A stretch of 64,000 nt of DNA. It comes from Stenotrophomonas maltophilia. Lineage in GTDB: Bacteria > Pseudomonadota > Gammaproteobacteria > Xanthomonadales > Xanthomonadaceae. Below are positions 1 to 8,495 of the stretch, one piece after another (positions within the stretch are counted from its first letter, which is position 1; every line of letters starts with the position of its first letter). The translations under genes were made by a program, and so were the position numbers. The stretch covers positions 52,902 through 116,901 of the forward strand of contig NZ_QFHO01000013.1 in NCBI RefSeq assembly GCF_004920835.1, in the 5' to 3' direction. Below the pieces are notes generated by a model. That model was given only the letters and a program-made list of their open reading frames with translations, searched no databases and was not told where the DNA came from.

Positions 1-889
1 CGAAGGTGCCGATGACGTTGGCGCCACCGCACATGTCGTACTTCATCTCTTCGATGCCGCCCTGGGTCTTCAGGTTGACGCCACCGGTATCGAAGGTGAT
101 GCCCTTGCCGACCAGCACGTACGGCTTGGCGTCGCCGCCATTGTTCCACTTCAGCACGACCAGGCGCGGGCGGTTGGCCGAGCCACGGGCCACGGCCAGC
201 AGCGAGCCCATGCCCAGCGCTTCCATCTGGTGCTCGTCGAGGATCTCGGCTTCGGCACCCTCGTGCTCGCCGGCGAACTTCACGCCGACCTCGGCCAGGT
301 AGGCCGGGGTGCAGTAGTTCGGCGGCAGGTTGCCCAGCTCGCGGGCGAATTCGACGCCGGCGGCAATGGCCTGGCCCTGGGCCAGCGCCAGTGCATCGTC
401 ACCGGCGATCGCCAACTGGGCCAGGCCGGCGTCATCGGCCTTCTTCTTGCCCAGGGTGGCGGTGTAGCGGTAGGCGGCGTGGTCGGCGGCGATCACCGCC
501 TGGCGGATCGCCCAGGCCGCGTCGCGGTCCTTCACTGCCACTTCGGACAGGGTGAACAGTGCGCTGCGGACAGCGCCGGCCTTCAGCGCGCGTACGGCAT
601 CGCCGACCGCCTTCAGGTACTGCGGCACGCCGAAACGGGCCGCTTCGCCCAGGCCGACCACCAGCACGCGCGGGGCGGTCACGCCCGGCAGGTCGTGCAG
701 CAGGGTGGTCGCGCCGGTCTTGCCGGACAGGTCGCCACGCTGGGCCAGGGCGGCCAGGCGGCCACCGCTGGCGGCATCCAGTGCCTGAGCGGCCGCAGTC
801 AGGGTATGGTCGGCATAGGCGCCGACGACCAGGCAATCAACGGCGGCCGAAGCCGCGGCGAGGTGGTTCAGGGTGAATTCGAGAGCCAT
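1..889 (-). CDS. pepA: Leucyl aminopeptidase (cytosol aminopeptidase, M17), C-terminus off the window
   Basis: Zinc/manganese-dependent exopeptidase that removes N-terminal residues from peptides in the cytoplasm. Reading leftward from an ATG at 889, about 296 residues are present: the N-terminal regulatory domain and the beginning of the catalytic domain. The visible M17 signature is [15 protein letters not shown], carrying the metal-ligand lysine and aspartate, followed by [11 protein letters not shown]; the rest of the active site (the NTDAEGR region) lies beyond position 1. The family is usually about 490 residues, so roughly 40 percent is missing because of the window edge, not a mutation. 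It diverges from lptF, a common gammaproteobacterial arrangement. Some PepA proteins also bind DNA at Xer recombination sites, but nothing here tests that. Confidence 0.95.
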   Translation of the reverse strand, partial: MALEFTLNHLAAASAAVDCLVVGAYADHTLTAAAQALDAASGGRLAALAQRGDLSGKTGATTLLHDLPGVTAPRVLVVGLGEAARFGVPQYLKAVGDAVRALKAGAVRSALFTLSEVAVKDRDAAWAIRQAVIAADHAAYRYTATLGKKKADDAGLAQLAIAGDDALALAQGQAIAAGVEFARELGNLPPNYCTPAYLAEVGVKFAGEHEGAEAEILDEHQMEALGMGSLLAVARGSANRPRLVVLKWNNGGDAKPYVLVGKGITFDTGGVNLKTQGGIEEMKYDMCGGANVIGTF

Positions 890-914
890 TGAGCAGATTC
901 CATTGGCAAGTCCG

Positions 915-920
915 TACAAT
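915..920 (+). promoter_or_regulatory. Putative lptF -10 box (TACAAT)
   Basis: TACAAT lies in the pepA/lptF divergent spacer, 73 nt before the lptF ATG. It fits the loose TAnnnT -10 pattern described for xanthomonads. No good -35 hexamer is visible at 16-18 nt. The same hexamer precedes purL and glyA in this window. Confidence 0.4.
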
Positions 921-993
921 CGCGGACCGTTTACGCCCAGACAGTAGACTGGGCGGCACCGCGAACGAACCCCAGAGTTTAAACCACCGCCCC

Positions 994-2076
994 ATGTTGA
1001 AGCTCGACCGATACCTGCTGGGCGATTTCGTCCAGAGTTTCCTGGCTACCCTGATCGTCCTGCTGGTGGTCAGCGTGGGCGGCGTGCTGGTGGACATCCT
1101 CGGCAACATCGCCGATGGGCGCCTGCCGGCCAAGCTGCTGTTCTCGCAGCTGGGCCTGCAGTTCATCGCCTACCTGCCGCTGATCCTGCCGCTGGCGCTG
1201 ATGCTGGGCCTGCTGCTGGCGGTCGCCCGCCTGTACCGGGACTCGGAAATGGCGGTCATCACCGCCGTGGGCGTGGGCCCCAAGCGCCTGCTGCGGCCGC
1301 TGCTGATGCTGGTGCTGCCGGTCGTGGCCCTGGTGGGTGCCTGCTCGCTGTGGCTGGGGCCCTGGGCCGGGCGGATGGCAGAGCAGATGATCATCGAGGC
1401 CAACCGCAGCGTGCTGATGGCCGGCCTGGAGCCGGGCCGCTTCACCCCGCTGCCCAATGGCGGCGTGGTCTACCTGTCCTCGATCTCGCCCGATGGCACC
1501 CGGCTGGGCAAGGTGTTCCTGCAGCGGCAGAAGGACGACCGCCTCGAGGTGGTGTCCGCCGCCGGTGGCCGGATGTTCTTTGAAGGCGCCCGCCAGCGCT
1601 TCCTGGAGCTGGATGACGGGCACCAGGTGGAGGGCCCGGTAGCGGGTGGGCTGGACTACCGCCTGGCGACCTTCGCGCGCAACGACGTGGCCCTGCCCGA
1701 CGGTGCGCAGACCCGTACCGAGAACGATCCGGAGCTGATGCCGACCACGAAGCTGTTCGGTGATGCCCGGCCCGAGGCACAGGCGCAGCTGCATCGCCGG
1801 CTGGCCCCGCCGCTGATCGCACTGGCCTTCGCCCTGTTGACCGTGCCGCTGGGCCGCAGCTCTCCGCGCCAGCAGCGCTACGGACGGATGATGCTGGCCC
1901 TGCTGGCCTACATGGTTGGCACCAACCTGATGTTCATCGGCAGCGGCTGGATTGCCACTGGCAAGATCCCGGCCGCGCTCGGCCTGTGGTGGCTGACCCT
2001 GCCGCTGTTGGGGCTGGCGATCTGGATGTATGCACGTGATGGCCGCCTGGGCCGTCCGAAGGGAGCCCACGCATGA
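994..2076 (+). CDS. lptF: LPS export ABC transporter permease LptF
   Basis: Inner-membrane permease of the LptB2FG transporter, which extracts lipopolysaccharide from the inner membrane and feeds it to the LptC-A-D bridge. The 360-residue protein starts [12 protein letters not shown], the usual LptF opening. It has a first membrane helix at about residues 12-35, two more by about residue 115, a periplasmic beta-jellyroll middle of about 130 residues, and three helices at the C-terminus. The open frame extends upstream to 889, but the ATG at 994 is chosen because it gives the family N-terminus and avoids a hydrophilic extension. Its last codons overlap the lptG start by 4 nt (ATGA), so the two are translationally coupled. 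Size and topology are normal for the family. Confidence 0.95.
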   Translation: MLKLDRYLLGDFVQSFLATLIVLLVVSVGGVLVDILGNIADGRLPAKLLFSQLGLQFIAYLPLILPLALMLGLLLAVARLYRDSEMAVITAVGVGPKRLLRPLLMLVLPVVALVGACSLWLGPWAGRMAEQMIIEANRSVLMAGLEPGRFTPLPNGGVVYLSSISPDGTRLGKVFLQRQKDDRLEVVSAAGGRMFFEGARQRFLELDDGHQVEGPVAGGLDYRLATFARNDVALPDGAQTRTENDPELMPTTKLFGDARPEAQAQLHRRLAPPLIALAFALLTVPLGRSSPRQQRYGRMMLALLAYMVGTNLMFIGSGWIATGKIPAALGLWWLTLPLLGLAIWMYARDGRLGRPKGAHA

Positions 2077-3179
2077 GGCTGCGCCCGATGCGTTTCGATC
2101 TGTACCTGGGCCAGTCGGTGTTCACCACGGTGCTGTTGACCTGGGCGGTGCTGGTCGGCCTGGACGTAGTGATGGCGTTCTCCGGCGAGTTCAAGGACAT
2201 CGGCAAGAACGGTTATTCGCTGGGCCATGCTGCGGCATGGGTGCTGTATACGGTGCCGCGCCGCGCTTACACCATGTTCCCGACCGCCGCGGTGATCGGT
2301 GCGCTGATGGGCCTGGGCCAGCTGGCGGCCACGTCCGAACTGACCGCGCTGCGCGCGCTGGGGCTGTCGCGCAAGCGCCTGAGCGTGTCGGTGGCGATCG
2401 CGCTGTCACTGCTCACCGCAATGATGGTGCTCAGCGCCGAAACGCTGGGACCCTGGGGCCAGGATCGTGCCGATGCGCTGAAGTCCAGCGCCAAATGGGG
2501 CCAGGACATTTCCACTGCACGCTACTCCGGGCTGTGGGCGCGGGAGGGCGACACCTTCCTCAGCGCCGCCGGTGGCGAAGAGCAGCTGGTGGGTGACAAG
2601 GGCACGCGGTTGATCCTGCGCGACGTGCGCCTGTACCGCATCGCCGAGGACGGACAGATCGCCTCGCTGACCCACGCGGCCACCGCCGAGCACGACAACG
2701 ATGGCTGGGTGTTGACCGGTGTGCGCCGGGATACGTTCGGCGAACGTTCGGCCACGCGCGAGGAAGTGGCGCGCGAGCCGTGGAATTCCAAGCTGGATGC
2801 CGGCGCGCTGGCGACCGGTATCGCCAAGCCGCGCAACCTCAGCGTGGCCGAGCTCCGTACCAGCATCGAGTACCGCGAACGCAATGGGCTGGATGCGCGC
2901 GACTATGAGGATGTGTACTGGAGCCGTTGGTTCTACCCGATGAACGTGCTGGCGCTGTGCCTGGCGGCGGTGCCGTTCGCATTCGGCTCGCTGCGTAGCG
3001 GCGGCATGGGCAAGCGCCTGTTCCTGGGCATCCTGTTCGCGCTGGGCTTCTGGTTGCTGCAGCTGTTCTTCGGCCGCATGGCCGGTGCGCTGAAGTTCGA
3101 TTACCGCATTGCCTATGCGCTGCCACCGATCGTGATGCTGGCGATATCCGGACTGCTGTTCCGGCGCAAATCGGGCTGA
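2073..3179 (+). CDS. lptG: LPS export ABC transporter permease LptG
   Basis: Second permease of the LptB2FG complex, partner of the upstream lptF. The protein is 368 residues, begins [16 protein letters not shown], and has the same plan as LptF: three N-terminal helices, a periplasmic jellyroll domain, and three C-terminal helices ending in LLFRRKSG. The ATG at 2073 overlaps the lptF stop by 4 nt. The conserved EYRERNGLDARDYE stretch before the C-terminal helices matches the LptF/LptG pattern of a charged segment at the cytoplasmic interface. The following 220 nt hold a GTAG repeat pair and no gene. Confidence 0.95.
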   Translation: MRLRPMRFDLYLGQSVFTTVLLTWAVLVGLDVVMAFSGEFKDIGKNGYSLGHAAAWVLYTVPRRAYTMFPTAAVIGALMGLGQLAATSELTALRALGLSRKRLSVSVAIALSLLTAMMVLSAETLGPWGQDRADALKSSAKWGQDISTARYSGLWAREGDTFLSAAGGEEQLVGDKGTRLILRDVRLYRIAEDGQIASLTHAATAEHDNDGWVLTGVRRDTFGERSATREEVAREPWNSKLDAGALATGIAKPRNLSVAELRTSIEYRERNGLDARDYEDVYWSRWFYPMNVLALCLAAVPFAFGSLRSGGMGKRLFLGILFALGFWLLQLFFGRMAGALKFDYRIAYALPPIVMLAISGLLFRRKSG

Positions 3180-3219
3180 TTCCGGTAGCGCCGGGCAGGA
3201 CGGCCAACGCGCGGATTTC

Positions 3220-3362
3220 TGTAGAGCCGAAGGTAGCGGCAGGAGCCGCTGCCAACGTCGCTGGCGACGGCCTGAAGGGTGCCGGCCAGGACGGCCGGCA
3301 TAGCCTATGCTCGGCTGCTTTTCGCGCACCGCATGCCAGCCGGGCATGGGCTCGGCTCTACA
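3220..3362. repeat. SMAG-type GTAG repeat, inverted pair
   Basis: The motif tgtagagccga at 3220-3230 is repeated as its exact reverse complement at 3352-3362, with several gccggc-rich stems between. GTAG-headed stem-loops in inverted pairs are the hallmark of the SMAG REP family of S. maltophilia. The pair fills the lptG/RDD convergent spacer, where such elements can stabilise or end transcripts. Confidence 0.7.
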
Positions 3363-3399
3363 CGAGCGCCGTGCAGGATCGGATTGAAGGGGGAGCAAT

Positions 3400-3891
3400 T
3401 CACCGCTTCGGCATGCGCACCAGCCGCGTGCCGCTGGCACGGTCGTGCCAGGTCAGCCGTTGGCGGTCGAACCACGCCCACCAGAAGCCGATGCCGCCCA
3501 GCAGCAGAGACAGCGTGCCCACTGCGAAGCGCAGCCACAGCTGCCGGCGTCGCAGGGGCGTGCCATCGCTTGATTCCAGCTTCAGCCGCCATGGCCGCAT
3601 GCCCAGTGTCTGCCCGCCGCGGCGCCAGCTGGCGGTGGCGTACCACCCGGTGATCGCCCAGCACACCGCCCACAGCAGCCACTGCCAGGCACTGAACGGT
3701 GCGATGTTCTCGCGCTGGGTGTGGCCGTCGAGGGTGTAGGCGAGGGTGAACAGCGTGCCGGCCAGCATCCACAGGGCCAGCACCGGCAACGTGTCGTAGA
3801 CCATTGCCAGCATGCGCCACAGCAGCAGTGCGCGCGGGCGGGGCATCTCGGTGGCGGCCGCAGTGGCCGTGTCGGTGGCAGGGCGGGACAT
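3400..3891 (-). CDS. RDD-domain membrane protein
   Basis: A 163-residue integral membrane protein of unknown substrate. After a hydrophilic Thr/Ala-rich head of about 20 residues it enters the RDD core: helix 1 begins [19 protein letters not shown], helix 2 holds [17 protein letters not shown], and helix 3 holds [14 protein letters not shown]. The expected conserved [14 protein letters not shown] segment lies after helix 2, and the tail is [12 protein letters not shown]. The Arg-Asp positions that name the family are degenerate at the first site (R-M-L-A-M-V-Y-D). The start at 3891 is supported by a TATGCT box ending exactly 6 nt upstream, which implies a leaderless mRNA. It diverges from xerD with only 56 nt between the two starts. 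RDD proteins have been linked to ion transport, but function here is open. Confidence 0.85.
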   Translation of the reverse strand: MSRPATDTATAAATEMPRPRALLLWRMLAMVYDTLPVLALWMLAGTLFTLAYTLDGHTQRENIAPFSAWQWLLWAVCWAITGWYATASWRRGGQTLGMRPWRLKLESSDGTPLRRRQLWLRFAVGTLSLLLGGIGFWWAWFDRQRLTWHDRASGTRLVRMPKR

Positions 3892-3897
3892 GCGCCG

Positions 3898-3903
3898 AGC
3901 ATA
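3898..3903 (-). promoter_or_regulatory. Putative -10 box of a leaderless RDD-gene promoter
   Basis: On the minus strand TATGCT is followed by 6 nt and then the RDD gene ATG (3891). A transcript from this box would begin at or next to the start codon. There is no Shine-Dalgarno sequence between box and ATG. Confidence 0.45.
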
Positions 3904-3935
3904 CGCAATGCTGGCCGCATCCGCAGTCGCCCTCG

Positions 3936-3941
3936 TATCCT
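3936..3941 (+). promoter_or_regulatory. Putative -10 box of a leaderless xerD promoter
   Basis: TATCCT is followed by the 6 nt gcacgc and then the xerD ATG at 3948. The spacing mirrors that of the divergent RDD gene. The -35 region is weak. A leaderless xerD mRNA is predicted. Confidence 0.45.
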
Positions 3942-3947
3942 GCACGC

Positions 3948-4925
3948 ATGGCCCTTGTTTCCACCCCCGCCGAACGCCGCCAGCTGGTGCAGCAACTGCC
4001 CGAGCTCCGGGCCGATGACAGCCTGCGCATCCAGCGGTTCCTCGATGCGATCTGGGCCGAGAACGGCCTGGCCCGCGCCACCCTCGACAGCTACCGGCGC
4101 GACCTGGAAGGGTTGGCACGCTGGATCGATGGGCGCGAGGGTGGCCTGGCCGGCATCGAACGTCCCGGGTTGTTCGACTACCTGGCGTGGCGTACCCGGC
4201 ACGGTTGGTCGCCGCGCAGCAACGCGCGCCTGCTGTCGGCGCTGCGCGCGTTCTTCGCTGATGGTCTGCGCCGGGGTGATCGCAGCGAGGACCCCAGTGC
4301 ACTGCTGGATCCGCCGAAGCTGCCGAGGCTGCTGCCCAAGGCGTTGGCCGAAAGCCAGATCGACGCACTGCTGGCGGCGCCGGACATCGACAGCCCGTTG
4401 GGCCTGCGCGACCGCGCCATGCTGGAGCTGATGTATGCGGCCGGTCTGCGTGTGAGCGAGCTGGTGCTGCTGCCGGCCACCGCGATCAACCTGCGGCAGG
4501 GGGTGTTGCGGGTCACCGGCAAAGGCAGCAAGGAACGGCTGGTGCCGTTGGGCGAGGAGTCGCAGCATTGGCTGGAGCGCTATCTGCAGCAGTCGCGGCC
4601 GCTGCTGGTCGGCAAGGGCAAGGTGCAGGCCTTGGCCGATGGGCAGACCCCATTGTTTGTAGAGCCCACGCTGCATGCGCTGACCCGCCAGGCGTTCTGG
4701 CATCTGGTCAAGCGCCACGCGCAGGTGGCGGGCATCGATCCGGCACGGATCAGCCCGCATGGCCTGCGCCACAGCTTCGCCACCCACCTGCTCAACCGCG
4801 GTGCCGACCTGCGCGCGCTGCAGATGCTGCTGGGGCACAGCTCGCTATCGACCACCCAGATCTACACGCTGGTGGCGCGCGAACACCTGCAGAAACTGCA
4901 CGCCCGCCATCACCCGCGCGGCTGA
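3948..4925 (+). CDS. xerD: Site-specific tyrosine recombinase XerD
   Basis: Cytoplasmic recombinase that acts with XerC at dif to resolve chromosome dimers. The 325-residue protein has the N-terminal SAM-like core-binding domain (about 20-110, with [14 protein letters not shown]) and the catalytic domain. Catalytic residues are visible: the first Arg in [11 protein letters not shown], the Lys in [24 protein letters not shown] (H-x-x-R), the His of [13 protein letters not shown], and the Tyr nucleophile in that last segment. XerD rather than XerC is favoured by the [16 protein letters not shown] and HARHHPRG ending. The ATG at 3948 gives a normal length. Nothing suggests an integron or phage integrase. 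Confidence 0.93.
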   Translation: MALVSTPAERRQLVQQLPELRADDSLRIQRFLDAIWAENGLARATLDSYRRDLEGLARWIDGREGGLAGIERPGLFDYLAWRTRHGWSPRSNARLLSALRAFFADGLRRGDRSEDPSALLDPPKLPRLLPKALAESQIDALLAAPDIDSPLGLRDRAMLELMYAAGLRVSELVLLPATAINLRQGVLRVTGKGSKERLVPLGEESQHWLERYLQQSRPLLVGKGKVQALADGQTPLFVEPTLHALTRQAFWHLVKRHAQVAGIDPARISPHGLRHSFATHLLNRGADLRALQMLLGHSSLSTTQIYTLVAREHLQKLHARHHPRG

Positions 4926-5025
4926 GCGGGGGCCTGAACCCGGGCCCCGGGCCGTGCGCAATGTCGCGGCCCGGTACAGGTGGCTGTGTCAGAATCCGGG
5001 GTCTTCTTCTGCTGCGGACCGCTCC

Positions 5026-5817
5026 ATGCTCCGATTTGCCATCGCCGCCGTGTTCGGTGCGCTCAGCCTGACTGCCTGCGCCCAGCCGGCCCCGCCGGCC
5101 GCCAAGGCACCCGCTACCGCTGCTGCGGCCAAGGCTGCCAGCCCGGCTGCCAACGGCTCGGCCGACCAGGCCGTGCGTGCCGCGCTGACCGCGCTCAATC
5201 CAGGTTTCGAAGTGGATTACATCGGCGCCGCGCCGTTCCCCGGTTTCCGCGAAGTGGTGGTCTCCGGCCAGCTGCTGTACGTGTCCGATGACGGTCGCTA
5301 CCTGTTCCAGTCGCAGCCCTACGACACCCGCGCCAAGGGCCCGGCCAACAGCGAGGGCCTGCTGGGCTACCGCCGCGACCTGCTGGCCAAGGCCAACCAC
5401 GGCGACCGCATCGTGTTCGCTGCGCCCAATGCCAAGTACACCATCAGCGTGTTCACCGACATCGAGTGTGGCTACTGCCGCAAGCTGCACCAGGACATCG
5501 CCGAGCTCAACCGCAACGGCATCAGTGTCGAGTACCTCGCGTTCCCGCGCATGGGCCTGGGCAGCAAGGACTACACCGACATGATCTCGGTCTGGTGTGC
5601 GGCCGATCGTCGCCAGGCGCTGACCAGCGCCAAGCGCGGTGGCAGCGTGCCGGCCAAGAACTGCACCAACCCGGTGGCGATGCAGTACGCACTGGGCCAG
5701 CAGCTGGGCGTGAACGGTACCCCGGCGATCTTCGCCCCGGACGGTACCCAGCTGGGCGGCTACCTGCCGCCGGCGCAGCTGCGCGCCGCGTTGGAAAAGC
5801 TGTCGGCCAAGCGCTGA
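5026..5817 (+). CDS. dsbC: Thiol:disulfide interchange protein DsbC (disulfide isomerase)
   Basis: Periplasmic protein that reshuffles wrong disulfides; kept reduced by DsbD. The 263-residue protein has an export signal ending LSLTACAQP, an Ala/Pro-rich linker to about residue 45, a small dimerisation domain (FPGFREVVVSGQLLYV), and a thioredoxin-fold domain. The active site is ECGYCRKLH, a CxxC with Gly-Tyr inside as in DsbC, and the cis-proline loop is GVNGTPAIF. A second cysteine pair (VWCAADRR and KNCTNP) matches the structural disulfide of the family. The LTAC sequence reads as a possible lipobox, so the protein may be membrane-tethered. It lies downstream of xerD on the same strand, an order also common in other gammaproteobacteria, and a strong terminator follows. 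Secreted chitinase and protease in this window are plausible clients. Confidence 0.92.
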   Translation: MLRFAIAAVFGALSLTACAQPAPPAAKAPATAAAAKAASPAANGSADQAVRAALTALNPGFEVDYIGAAPFPGFREVVVSGQLLYVSDDGRYLFQSQPYDTRAKGPANSEGLLGYRRDLLAKANHGDRIVFAAPNAKYTISVFTDIECGYCRKLHQDIAELNRNGISVEYLAFPRMGLGSKDYTDMISVWCAADRRQALTSAKRGGSVPAKNCTNPVAMQYALGQQLGVNGTPAIFAPDGTQLGGYLPPAQLRAALEKLSAKR

Positions 5818-5863
5818 TCAGGACACCGCCGGGCCATGCTCGGCGGATGCATCATGCGAGCGA

Positions 5864-5898
5864 AGCCGGGGATGCGTGTCGCACCCCCGGCTTTTTTC
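5864..5898 (+). terminator. Rho-independent terminator after dsbC
   Basis: Arms agccgggg (5864-5871) and ccccggct (5885-5892) pair around a short loop with extra atgcg/cgca pairing, followed by a run of six T. It ends dsbC transcription; the T-run abuts the chitinase stop codon at 5899 on the other strand. Confidence 0.8.
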
Positions 5899-8010
5899 TT
5901 ATTGCAGGCCGTCACTGACCGCCTTGGTCAGCGTGCCCTGCGCATCGTCACCACTGAACTCCCAGACGAACGCGCCACCCAGGCCCTGGGTTTTCACGTA
6001 ACCCATCTTGCGGGTGATGTTGGCCGGGGTATCGAAGCTCCACAACGTGCTGCCGTTGTAGATCCAGGTGGCACCGGCGGTGTTGTCGGTGTAGCCCGGC
6101 CACGCCAGGTTCTTCAGTACCTTCCAGTCTTCGATGCCGGCCTCGTAGGTGCCCGGGGCGGCGCCGGTCGCGGTCTGGTACAGGCCGTTGTTGGCGTTGG
6201 CCACACCGGTCCAGCCACGCCCGTAGTAACCAATGCCCAGGTTGAGCTTGGCTGCAGGCACGCCACGGCTGATGAAGGCCTCGATGGCGTCGTTGCTGTT
6301 GTACAGCTTCTGGTCGCCGGTCGAAGGATCATTGGGTGAATCGAACAGCGCCGACTGGTGATTGGTCTTCGCATCCCACGCGCCGTGGAAGTCGTAGGTC
6401 ATCACGTTGATGTAGTCCAGGTACGGGTGGTAGGCGGCAGGGTCGGTGACGCGGATCTTGTCGATGCCGGCACCCACCGCCACCGTCAGCAGCAGGCCCG
6501 GACGCACCGCATCGAGCTGGCGACGGAATTCGGCCATCAGCGCGGTGAAGTTGGCGTTGTCTTCCGGCTTGCCACATTCGATGCCACACGCCACCGGGTA
6601 TTCCCAGTCGATGTCGATGCCGTCGAACACGCCCAGCGCGGCACCGGCGCCACCGGCACCGTCGGTCACCGGCAGGTTGCCCTTGATGTAAGCGTCGATG
6701 CACGAGGCGACGAAGGCCTGGCGGTTTTCCGGGCGCGCCGCGCTGGAGAAGCCGCGCGACCAGGTCCAGCCACCCAGCGAGATCAGCACCTTCATGCCCG
6801 GGTACTTGGCCTTGAGCTGCTTGAGCTGGTTCCAGTTGCCGCGCAGCGGCTGGTCCCAGGTATCGGCGCTGCCACTGACACTCTCGGCGGCGCTGAAGGC
6901 CTTGGTGTAATCGGCGAAGGCGTCGCCACCGGCACCGCTGTTCGGATCCGACGGTTGGGTGATGCCCACTTCGCAGCGGTTGTTGCGCACGTTGCCGAAG
7001 GCGTAGTTGATGTGGGTCAGGCGCGCGGCCGAACCGCTGCTGTCGATGTTCTTGACCCGGTAGTTGCGGCCGTAGATGCCCCACTGGGTGAAGTAACCGA
7101 TGACCCGCTTGCCGGTGCCGCCGCCATTGCCGGCCAGCGTGGTGGCGCTGATTTCGGTGCCCTGTGCCGACGCATTGCCGGCGTTGTCGCGGGCGCGCAC
7201 GCGGTAGCGGTAGGTGGTCGACGCGGTCAGCCCGCCATCGACATAGCTGGCACTGGACGGCGAGCCGACCAGGCTGCCGTTGCGGTACACGTCATAGCCG
7301 GCCAGGCCGCTGCCGCCGGTGTTGTCGGTGGAGGGGCTCCAGCTCAGCGCGATGCTGTTGGCGGTGCGGGTGCCGACCGCCAGCCCGCCCGGCACGCTCG
7401 GCGCGGTGGTATCGCCACTGGCGGTGTTGACGGTGATGCTGATGGTCGCCGTGCTGGCGGTGGCGTTGTTGTTGTCGGTGGCTACTGCGCGAAGGGTGTG
7501 GCTGCCGGCGCTGGCATTGGCCCAGCTGGCCGCATACGGCGCATTGGTGGCCACGCCCAGCGAGCTGCCATCGCGGAAGAATTCGACCTTGGCGACGCTT
7601 CCGTCCGCATCGCTGGCATTGGCGGTCACGTTGACCGTGCTGCCGGCGCTGAAGGTGGCGCCATTGGCCGGCGAGGTCAGGCTGACCACCGGCGGCTGGT
7701 TGCTGCCGCTGCCATCACAGGCACCGAGGTTGGTGTAGTAGGGCGCACCGGCAGGATGGTCCGGCGGCGCGTTCCAGATGTCCTGGTTCGCCCGATAGAG
7801 GACGCCTCCCTTCTGCAGGGTATCGCCGGCCCGGTAGATCTTGGCCTGGTCCCACTGGGCCACCCCGGCACAGCTGGCGGCCTGCGCCAGGCCGGGCAGG
7901 GCAACGGCCCCGGCAAGGGCCAGCAGCCAGGCCAGACGGCGCGGGCGACAGCGGTGGAGGGAGCGTTCGGCACTGCGGACATCGGCACTCAGCACAAGCG
8001 GGTCGTACAT
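5899..8010 (-). CDS. chiA: Secreted modular chitinase (CBM5/12 - Ig-like - FN3 - GH18)
   Basis: Extracellular endo-acting chitinase. The 703-residue precursor has a long, Arg-rich signal peptide ending near PGLAQA. The modules in order are: a type 3 chitin-binding module (about 48-100, with AQWDQAKIYRAGDTL and GVLYRANQDIWNAPP); a PKD/Ig-like domain (about 108-200); a fibronectin III domain (about 212-300); a Gly-rich hinge; and a GH18 catalytic domain from about residue 310, opening KRVIGYFTQWGIYGRNY. The catalytic motif is FDGIDIDWEYP with the acid Glu, the substrate-assistance region is SLGGWTWS, and MTYDFHGAWD is conserved. The ATG at 8010 has a cggag Shine-Dalgarno 7-10 nt upstream. A 12-nt palindrome in its promoter resembles the GlcNAc repressor (NagR) box. 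The neighbouring Xps system is the probable exporter. Confidence 0.93.
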   Translation of the reverse strand: MYDPLVLSADVRSAERSLHRCRPRRLAWLLALAGAVALPGLAQAASCAGVAQWDQAKIYRAGDTLQKGGVLYRANQDIWNAPPDHPAGAPYYTNLGACDGSGSNQPPVVSLTSPANGATFSAGSTVNVTANASDADGSVAKVEFFRDGSSLGVATNAPYAASWANASAGSHTLRAVATDNNNATASTATISITVNTASGDTTAPSVPGGLAVGTRTANSIALSWSPSTDNTGGSGLAGYDVYRNGSLVGSPSSASYVDGGLTASTTYRYRVRARDNAGNASAQGTEISATTLAGNGGGTGKRVIGYFTQWGIYGRNYRVKNIDSSGSAARLTHINYAFGNVRNNRCEVGITQPSDPNSGAGGDAFADYTKAFSAAESVSGSADTWDQPLRGNWNQLKQLKAKYPGMKVLISLGGWTWSRGFSSAARPENRQAFVASCIDAYIKGNLPVTDGAGGAGAALGVFDGIDIDWEYPVACGIECGKPEDNANFTALMAEFRRQLDAVRPGLLLTVAVGAGIDKIRVTDPAAYHPYLDYINVMTYDFHGAWDAKTNHQSALFDSPNDPSTGDQKLYNSNDAIEAFISRGVPAAKLNLGIGYYGRGWTGVANANNGLYQTATGAAPGTYEAGIEDWKVLKNLAWPGYTDNTAGATWIYNGSTLWSFDTPANITRKMGYVKTQGLGGAFVWEFSGDDAQGTLTKAVSDGLQ

Positions 8011-8153
8011 GGTGTGTCTCCGATCGATCGGTTGGCGCGCGGGCCCGGATGGCGCCGCACGTAACGCAGGTCCGGACATCGCCCGGGAAGGCGACGGAGG
8101 GGGACGGACGGAGGTACCTGGGAGGCCGGGGAGAGAGTCCGGCGCCAGGTAGG

Positions 8154-8165
8154 GACAACGTTGTC
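8154..8165. promoter_or_regulatory. Putative NagR/LacI-family operator upstream of the chitinase
   Basis: The perfect palindrome GACAACGTTGTC lies 144 nt upstream of the chitinase ATG. From memory, the NagR (LacI-family, GlcNAc catabolism) consensus in Xanthomonadales and Alteromonadales has the core GACArCGyTGTC, which this matches fully. On the minus strand TTGACC (8182-8177) could be a -35, putting the palindrome over the -10 region, as expected for repression. Confidence 0.5.
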
Positions 8166-8285
8166 ATCAATCGCGTGGTCAATCCGTGAGCAAGCGCATG
8201 GTTCGGGGATTCGGGCGGAGAGCGGCGCTGCGCGCGGTCGGCAGCCATCGGCGGAGCCCCCTCGTGGCTGGGGTGGGTCGCTGAA

Positions 8286-8433
8286 AGCGGGTTTCTGAGG
8301 TTTGGCCGGGTGGGTGGGGTCAGGCGGACACCCCGCCATCCCACAGGAAACCCGCTATTGCTGTGGCTTTTGCCCTTGCTCTGGCTGTGGCCTTGGCTTG
8401 GGCGCCTCTGCGGGTGCCGGGCGCCGCCCGGCC
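8286..8433 (+). repeat. Three-module repeat, copy 1 (upstream of purL)
   Basis: The 485-nt chitinase/purL spacer holds a repeat with agcgggtttctg (8286-8297) pairing with caggaaacccgct (8344-8356), the box ccccgccatcccacagg (8331-8347), a degenerate ttgctctggc-like tract (8357-8400), and a closing hairpin module 8405-8433 (gccgggcg/cgcccggc). The same modules occur at 32849-32960 (minus strand) and 33413-33497. Apart from the operator and the purL promoter, I see no gene in the spacer. Confidence 0.6.
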
Positions 8434-8455
8434 AGAGCCCATCCGCCGCTTCCGG

Positions 8456-8461
8456 TACAAT
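8456..8461 (+). promoter_or_regulatory. Putative purL -10 box (TACAAT)
   Basis: TACAAT lies 35 nt before the purL ATG, just downstream of the repeat copy. It is the same hexamer as before lptF and glyA. No clear -35 is present. Confidence 0.4.
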
Positions 8462-8495
8462 GTCGGGCCCGTTTCCCAACTACGGTTCCCCGGAC

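Noticed and set aside
3948..4925. xerD as a phage or integron integrase marking an island
   Set aside because: Full XerD signature and no attachment repeats, tRNA or phage genes nearby.
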